A DNA stretch of 64,000 bases from contig JADKAF010000001.1 in assembly GCA_016719295.1 (NCBI GenBank), positions 1,178,001-1,242,000 of the forward strand, written 5' to 3'. Of this stretch, positions 59,054 through 64,000 are shown in pieces (position 1 is the first letter of the stretch; every line of letters starts with the position of its first letter). The position numbers and the translations under genes are program-made. Under the pieces are notes generated by a model that worked only from the letters and a program-made list of their open reading frames with translations, was not told the DNA's origin and did no database searches. Source of the DNA: Planctomycetota bacterium. Lineage in GTDB: Bacteria > Planctomycetota > UBA1135 > JADKAF01.

Positions 59054-61129
59054 ATGTCGCGCAGAAGCTTCCGCCCTGCCATCGCCTTCGTCCTCGCCTT
59101 CGCCTGCGCTCATCTCGCGCCCGCGCAGGACGAGGTCATGACGCCGCGCCACCTCTACCTCGTGCAGACGGTGACGGAGGTCGCGATCGCGCCGGACGGA
59201 GCTCACGTCGCCTACGCGCTCGCGGTGCCGCGCAGCGAGAAGCAGCCCGACGGCACCGCGTGGAGCGAGCTCTGGGTCGTCCCGACGCGCGGCGGCGAGC
59301 CGCGGGCGTACGTCTCCGGCGAGGTCGCCGTGCGCGAGATCGCCTGGAAGCCCGACGGCAGCGCGATCTCGTTCCTCGCCAAGCGCGCGAGCGACGCGCA
59401 GCCGAGCCTGCACGCGATCCCTCTGGGCGGCGGCGAGAGCCGGCGTCTCGTGCAGCTCGACTCGCCGGTCCTGAGCTATGCCTGGCACCCCGACGGCCGC
59501 TCGGTCGCGCTGATCGCGACCGAGCCGGAGAGCGCCGAGGCGAAGCAGCGCCGCGAGAAGGGCGCGCCGGTCGAGATCTACGAAGAGGACTTCCGGCAGC
59601 AGAAGATCTGGATCGCACCGGCGGACGGCAGCGCCCCCGCGCGCATGCTCTCCTCGCCGGGATCGGCGTTCGCGCTGCAGTGGGATCCGACGGGCGCGCC
59701 GCGCTTGGCGGCGATGATCGCGCCGACGCCGCTCACGGATGACTCGTACATGGGTCAGCGGCTACACCTGTTGAACGCGGCCGACGGCACCGCCATCAAG
59801 GTCTTCGCCCACCGCGCGAAGTTCGGCCCCTTCGCCTGGTCTCCGGACGGGAAGCTGATCGCGGCGATCGCCGGTCAGGACCTGAACGACCCCGCGGCAG
59901 CGCGGCTCTTCCTCGGAGGCATCGGCGAGGAGGACGAGCTCGAGCAGCGCTTCGTGGATGTGGAGCGCGACTTCGAGGAGCTCGCCTGGCAGGACGAGAA
60001 CCACGTGATCGTCCTCGGCAGCCGGAGCACCCAGTCGACGATGACGAAGGTCCAGGCCAACGGCGTCGATACCGAGAAGGATCTGCTCGCGAGCATCTCC
60101 GACCGACCGGCGCTCACGGCGATCAGCCTCGCCGCAGACGGTCAACGCGCCGCCTTCGTGGGCTCGCGCGCGTCGCATCCGCCGGAGGTCTACACGCTAG
60201 CGCACGGCGAGCCGGCCTTCACGCAGCTCAGCCAACACAATCGGCCATGGCTCGAGAAGGTGCGGCTCTCCGAGCAGAGCGTCGTGCGCTACAAGGCGCG
60301 CGACGGGATGGAGATCGAAGGCGTGCTGATCAAACCGCTCGATGCGAAGGAGGGCGTGCGCTATCCGCTGATCCTCGTCGTGCATGGCGGCCCCGAGGCG
60401 CACGTCGACGACGGCTGGCTCGCCACATACTCCAATCTCGGGCACATCGCGGCGGCGCGCGGCTTCGCGCTCTTCTTCCCGAACTACCGCGCCAGCACCG
60501 GGCGCGGGCACGCGTTCGCGTGCGCGGATCGCGGCGATCCCGCCGGCAAGGAGTTCGACGACCTCGTCGACGGCGTCGATCACCTGATCGCGATGGGGCT
60601 GGTCGACAAGGACCGCGTCGGCGTGACGGGCGGTTCCTACGGCGGCTACGCGACGGGCTGGTGCTCGACCTACTACTCCAGCCGCTTCGCCGCGGGCGTC
60701 ATGTTCGTAGGTATCTCCAACAAGATCTCGAAGGTCGGTACGACCGACATCCCCGAGGAGGAGTACCTCGTCCACGCGGGCAAGCGTCCGTGGGACAACT
60801 GGGAGTTCTTCCTGCAGCGCTCCCCGATCTACCACGCGGACAAGTGCCGTACGCCGCTGCTGATCCTGCACGGCAAGGACGACCCGCGCGTCGATCCGGG
60901 CCAATCGAAGGAGCTCTATCGGCACCTCAAGCTGCGCAGCCAGGCGCCGGTGCGCCTCGTGCTCTACCCGGGAGAAGGGCATGGCAATCGCAAGGGGCGC
61001 TCACGCCTCGACTATTGCGAGCGCCTGCTGCAGTGGATGGAGCTCTACCTCGCGCCTCGGGCGGAGGGGAAGATCCCGCCCATGCCGGAGCGAACGATCG
61101 ACCTGCCCGGCGGCCCGCCGCCGCAGTAG
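59054..61129 (+). CDS. Secreted S9-family prolyl oligopeptidase-like peptidase
   Basis: The protein has 691 residues with a signal peptide (RPAIAFVLAFACAHLAPAQ). A seven-bladed propeller (residues 30-400; several SPDG-type blades) is followed by an alpha/beta hydrolase with GGSYGG (Ser528), GKDDPRV (Asp610) and GEGHGN (His643) as the triad. It probably cleaves oligopeptides in the periplasm or outside the cell. Length and domain order are typical. It would complement the secreted tricorn protein. Confidence 0.93.
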   Translation: MSRRSFRPAIAFVLAFACAHLAPAQDEVMTPRHLYLVQTVTEVAIAPDGAHVAYALAVPRSEKQPDGTAWSELWVVPTRGGEPRAYVSGEVAVREIAWKPDGSAISFLAKRASDAQPSLHAIPLGGGESRRLVQLDSPVLSYAWHPDGRSVALIATEPESAEAKQRREKGAPVEIYEEDFRQQKIWIAPADGSAPARMLSSPGSAFALQWDPTGAPRLAAMIAPTPLTDDSYMGQRLHLLNAADGTAIKVFAHRAKFGPFAWSPDGKLIAAIAGQDLNDPAAARLFLGGIGEEDELEQRFVDVERDFEELAWQDENHVIVLGSRSTQSTMTKVQANGVDTEKDLLASISDRPALTAISLAADGQRAAFVGSRASHPPEVYTLAHGEPAFTQLSQHNRPWLEKVRLSEQSVVRYKARDGMEIEGVLIKPLDAKEGVRYPLILVVHGGPEAHVDDGWLATYSNLGHIAAARGFALFFPNYRASTGRGHAFACADRGDPAGKEFDDLVDGVDHLIAMGLVDKDRVGVTGGSYGGYATGWCSTYYSSRFAAGVMFVGISNKISKVGTTDIPEEEYLVHAGKRPWDNWEFFLQRSPIYHADKCRTPLLILHGKDDPRVDPGQSKELYRHLKLRSQAPVRLVLYPGEGHGNRKGRSRLDYCERLLQWMELYLAPRAEGKIPPMPERTIDLPGGPPPQ

Positions 61130-61263
61130 CCAAGGTCCGAGCGCCGCCGCGCCCGCACTCGCGAGCCGGTGGCCGATCGAGGGGGCCGGGAGTGGAAGTC
61201 CTTTCCTACGCCTTCGGGAGCGTGCAGGCCGAGCGTCGCGGGCGTCGATAGTCTCCCCGGAAC

Positions 61264-61270
61264 GGGAGGA
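61264..61270 (+). promoter_or_regulatory. Ribosome-binding site deciding the TTG start of the pilin gene
   Basis: GGGAGGA lies 7 nt before TTG 61278. It favours that TTG over any other start in the frame and sets the prepilin leader at 20 residues. Confidence 0.7.
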
Positions 61271-61277
61271 CTGTCAC

Positions 61278-62021
61278 TTGGACGCACGCACATCGCCTGC
61301 AGCACCGCGGCTGGATGAGGGACGCCGTGAGCGGGGCTTCACCCTGATCGAGCTCATGATCACGGTGGCGATCATCGCCATCATCGCCTCGATCGCTCTG
61401 CCCAACTTCGCGCGAGCTCGCGTGAACGCGAACGAGTCAGCGGCCATCTCGACGCTGCGCAACCTCACGTCGGCTCAGGCGGAGTTCCGCGGCACCGGGC
61501 GTATCGACATCGACCGCGACGGCGCCGGCGAGTTCGGCTTCTTCGGCGAGCTCTCCGCCGGAACGAATCTCCGCGGCACGACCGAGCCCATGAATCCGCC
61601 CGCGCTCTCCGCGTCCTTCCGCCAGATCGTCGACGGACGCGCGACCTCCTCCGGCTACTACTTCACGATCTTCCTCCCGGACGGCAACGGCATCGGCATC
61701 GCCGAGGAGGCCACGGGCGGCGCGCCGGCGGTCATGGCCTCGGATCGCAACGCGGCGGACTTCTGCGAGATCATCTGGTGCGCGTACGCCTGGCCGATCC
61801 GCCGCGGCAGCACCGGGAACCGCATCTTCTTCGTGAACCAGATGGGCGACATCCTCACCGCCCAGAACAACGTCGCGAACGGCGGCACCGGCTACAGCGG
61901 TCCCTCGGGCCCCGCCGCGGATGCGGCCTTCGTCTCCTCCGCCTCCACGAACCAGATCAGCGCGCTCATCGCGGTGAACTCCGTGGGCAAGGACGGCGAG
62001 CGCTGGGTCGTCGTGCAGTGA
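61278..62021 (+). CDS. Type IV pilin / pseudopilin-like protein
   Basis: The protein has 247 residues. The prepilin motif RG/FTLIELMITVAIIAIIASIALPNF is present, with the cut after Gly20 and Glu at +5, followed by the usual hydrophobic helix. The globular domain is long (about 200 residues) and beta-rich. It would be cleaved by a prepilin peptidase and assembled into a type IV pilus or type II secretion pseudopilus; no such assembly gene is in this window, so it is an orphan pilin here. The start is TTG 61278 with a GGGAGGA site 7 nt upstream. Confidence 0.88.
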   Translation: MDARTSPAAPRLDEGRRERGFTLIELMITVAIIAIIASIALPNFARARVNANESAAISTLRNLTSAQAEFRGTGRIDIDRDGAGEFGFFGELSAGTNLRGTTEPMNPPALSASFRQIVDGRATSSGYYFTIFLPDGNGIGIAEEATGGAPAVMASDRNAADFCEIIWCAYAWPIRRGSTGNRIFFVNQMGDILTAQNNVANGGTGYSGPSGPAADAAFVSSASTNQISALIAVNSVGKDGERWVVVQ

Positions 62022-62113
62022 TCGAGCGCGCGCGGCACTCGCCTCTCTCGGGCGAGCGCGCGGCTTGCTAAGGTGTGCGTCGCGCGGGCCAGACCGAGCC
62101 CGCGCGCGCACGC

Positions 62114-64000
62114 ATGAACTTCAACGCCGTCCGACGCCACGCGCACCACCTCGTCTTCGCGCTCTTCGCGCTGGTGGTCTCGGATCTCTGGCGCACGAGC
62201 AGCACGCTCCTCCCCGACGGGTTCCTGCGCCATTTCCACCTACCGTGGGCGCGGCACGGAGCGAGCCAGCCAGAGCGATCGAACACGCTCCTCTCGGATA
62301 TCCCGTGGATGTTCGAGGCGAAGCGCGAGGAAGCGCGCCGCCAGCTCCGCGAGGGCGAGCTGCCGCTCTGGGATCCCCGCAGCGAGCTCGGCCAGCCGCT
62401 CCTGGCCAACAACCAGTGCGCGCTCCTCTCGCCCTTCACGTGGCCGCAGCTCCTGCTCGGCGTGCGCGCGGGCTTCGATCTCTCGATCGCGCTGGAACTC
62501 CTGGTGCTGCTCTACGGCGCGCGGCGCCTCCTGCTCCGTCTCGGCGCGGGTGATCCTTGGTGCAGCGTCGGCGCGCTGCTCCTCGCCTGCACCGGCATGA
62601 ACACGGTCTGGCGCGGCTATCCGGTGAGCACCGCGCTGGCATGGATGCCGTGGGTTTGGCTCTCCACTCTCGAGCTCGCCCGCGGCGGTCGGAGATGGTT
62701 CGCGAGCGCGGTCGTGCTGCGTGCGCTGCTGCTGCTGAGCGGCCATCCCGAGAGCGCCTTCAAGTTCCTCGTCACGGATGCCCTCCTCGCGACGCTCGCC
62801 CCGGTCGGCTGGGCCGCGAAGAGGGTCACGATGCTCCGCGCCGCGGGAGCGGGGCTCCTCGCGCTCGCCTTGAGCGCGCCCGTGACGGTGCCGACGCTCG
62901 AGTACCTCTCACAGAGCCATGCGCTGGCGCTGCGGAGCGCGCTGGCCGCTCCGGAGCGTCCACCGCTCGAGGCTCTCGGGACCCTGATCGCGCCGCTCCT
63001 CTTCGGCTCGCCGCTCGTGCAGAAGCGCGTCGAGCCCGATTGGGCCGGGCCTATGAATGCGAGCGAGATCCAAGCCTTCGTCTCCCTCGGCACCGTGTTC
63101 GCGGCAGCGCTCGCGCTGCGCGGCCGCTCACGCGATCGGATGACCGGCGTGATCGCCGGCATCGCGCTGCTCGCCGCGAGCCTCGCCTACGAGATCCCTT
63201 TCCTCTCGCCGCTGTGGAACAGCGTACCGCTGCTGCGCATCTCGGCGCCGGCGCGCTGGATGTTCGTGCTGCAGGCGATGCTCGTGCTGCTGGCCGCGCG
63301 CGGACTCGCCGCCGAAGCACGCGAGGGCCGACCCGGGACCGCCGCGGCCCTCGCGTTGCTGGCGCTGCTCCAAGCGGTGCCGTTCACGCGCTCCTATCAC
63401 CCGCCCACGCGCCTCGAGGAGCTCCCGGGTGCGACGCCGGAGCTCGAGCTGCTCGCCTCGCTCACGAGCGCCGAGAGCGGTGGGCGCGTACTGCCCCTCG
63501 GCTTGCTCGATCCGGGTGGTCATCTGCTCTTCGGCCTGCCGTCGCTGCACGCCTACGATGCGATCGGCGTGCGGCGGTCTCGCGTCGCGCTCGATCACTT
63601 CGGCCTCGGCGCTCGGCAGCCGGAGAGCCTGGAACATCTCGCGCCGGAGCTCCTCGCCGCCTGCGACGTGCGCTGGCTGCTGCTGCCGACGCCGCTGCCG
63701 CGCGCCCGCCCGATCCCCGGCCTCGCGGCGCCCATCGCCCCAGGACAGCGCTTCGATGTGCCGTCTCCGAGCGCCGGGGCCTTCGATGTCGGGCTCTTCG
63801 TTCCCGGAACGAGCATCCGCCAGCTATGGCTCGAGGACGCGAACGGCAACCGAGCCGCGCTGCCGCTCGAGCCCGGCTGCGAGCTCGCGATCGCCGGGCG
63901 CCGCGTCCGCGTCGAGGACGCAGGAGCTCCCCGCCAGCTGCGCCCGAAGGCTGAGATCTGCCGCGCCCGCCTCGTGCGCATCGAGCCGAGCGCAGCGAGC
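62114..64000 (+). CDS. YfhO-family membrane protein (third paralogue, partial at the window end)
   Basis: From ATG 62114 the frame is open for 629 codons to the window edge with no stop. The N-terminal helix is followed by a first loop with IPWMFEAKREEARR, GELPLWDPRSELGQPLL and SPFTWPQLLLG, as in the two YfhO-like proteins at 25020 and 27719, then many helices and the start of a soluble C-terminal domain. The C-terminus is outside the window. It may serve the same glycan pathway as the other two. Confidence 0.8.
   Translation, partial: MNFNAVRRHAHHLVFALFALVVSDLWRTSSTLLPDGFLRHFHLPWARHGASQPERSNTLLSDIPWMFEAKREEARRQLREGELPLWDPRSELGQPLLANNQCALLSPFTWPQLLLGVRAGFDLSIALELLVLLYGARRLLLRLGAGDPWCSVGALLLACTGMNTVWRGYPVSTALAWMPWVWLSTLELARGGRRWFASAVVLRALLLLSGHPESAFKFLVTDALLATLAPVGWAAKRVTMLRAAGAGLLALALSAPVTVPTLEYLSQSHALALRSALAAPERPPLEALGTLIAPLLFGSPLVQKRVEPDWAGPMNASEIQAFVSLGTVFAAALALRGRSRDRMTGVIAGIALLAASLAYEIPFLSPLWNSVPLLRISAPARWMFVLQAMLVLLAARGLAAEAREGRPGTAAALALLALLQAVPFTRSYHPPTRLEELPGATPELELLASLTSAESGGRVLPLGLLDPGGHLLFGLPSLHAYDAIGVRRSRVALDHFGLGARQPESLEHLAPELLAACDVRWLLLPTPLPRARPIPGLAAPIAPGQRFDVPSPSAGAFDVGLFVPGTSIRQLWLEDANGNRAALPLEPGCELAIAGRRVRVEDAGAPRQLRPKAEICRARLVRIEPSAAS

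Noticed and set aside
62557..63954. Open frame on plus strand near the right edge
   Set aside because: Out of frame with the real YfhO-like gene starting at 62114, which has membrane helices and family motifs and is open to the edge; the other frame is Arg-rich.

Overview
This is a high-GC chromosomal window with about 43 protein genes and one tRNA. I found no plasmid, phage, transposase or CRISPR features. The content suggests an uncultured or environmental bacterium of the Planctomycetota type; this is an inference from gene content, not a phylogenetic result. The supporting features are futalosine-pathway menaquinone synthesis (mqnD), Tat-exported Gfo/Idh/MocA oxidoreductases, a large secreted PKD/LamG protein with a Cys-paired C-terminal domain, a tricorn-type S41 protease, EF-hand PQQ-propeller proteins, and large families of multi-pass GT-C/YfhO-like membrane proteins. 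Few starts carry a strong Shine-Dalgarno sequence, but many genes are coupled by 4-nt start/stop overlaps (ATGA, GTGA, TTGA).

Layout. 0-5.5 kb: mqnD, tRNA-Leu(TAA), a secreted toroid-type putative polysaccharide-active protein, a GT-C-like membrane protein and a DUF5989-like small membrane protein. 5.5-17.7 kb (minus strand): an envelope block read leftwards, with an alpha-2-macroglobulin and its usual partner penicillin-binding protein 1C, a zinc-ribbon protein, a small secreted protein, and a B12-binding radical SAM enzyme, GNAT and polysaccharide deacetylase set. 18-30.4 kb: a secreted helical-repeat protein followed by five large membrane proteins (GT-C-like and YfhO-like). Two adjacent ones (19.1-22.7 kb) are broken by three frameshifts. 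30.4-41.8 kb (minus strand): a tricorn-type protease, a PKD/LamG surface protein, a membrane cytochrome c, two Tat-type oxidoreductases flanking ApbE, and a divergent Hsp33. 41.9-45 kb (plus strand): aminotransferase, PhyH dioxygenase, YtxJ and exonuclease III in a tight operon. 45-50.2 kb (minus strand): a non-canonical Nramp, a Nudix/metallo-beta-lactamase fusion, a Rieske ferredoxin, a HEAT-repeat protein and folE. 50.5-54 kb: convergent cysS and thrS separated almost only by a perfect 39-bp inverted repeat. 54-64 kb: a PQQ-propeller lipoprotein, a pseudo-gluzincin, a BaiN/HI0933-type flavoprotein, nth, an S9 peptidase, a type IV pilin-like protein, and a third YfhO-like protein that runs off the window.

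How the genes fit together. Much of the window serves the cell envelope: polymer synthesis and decoration (GT-C/YfhO proteins, deacetylase, radical SAM), peptidoglycan repair and protection (A2M plus PBP1C), secreted proteolysis (tricorn, S9) and surface display (PKD/LamG, pilin). The remainder is housekeeping: aminoacyl-tRNA synthetases, DNA repair (xthA, nth), folate or queuosine precursor (folE), menaquinone and redox proteins.

The signals most worth a second look are the perfect 81-nt palindrome at 51927-52007, the frameshift cluster at 20.36-22.31 kb, the Nramp protein without its metal-binding motifs, and the peptidase-like protein whose catalytic Glu is Leu.
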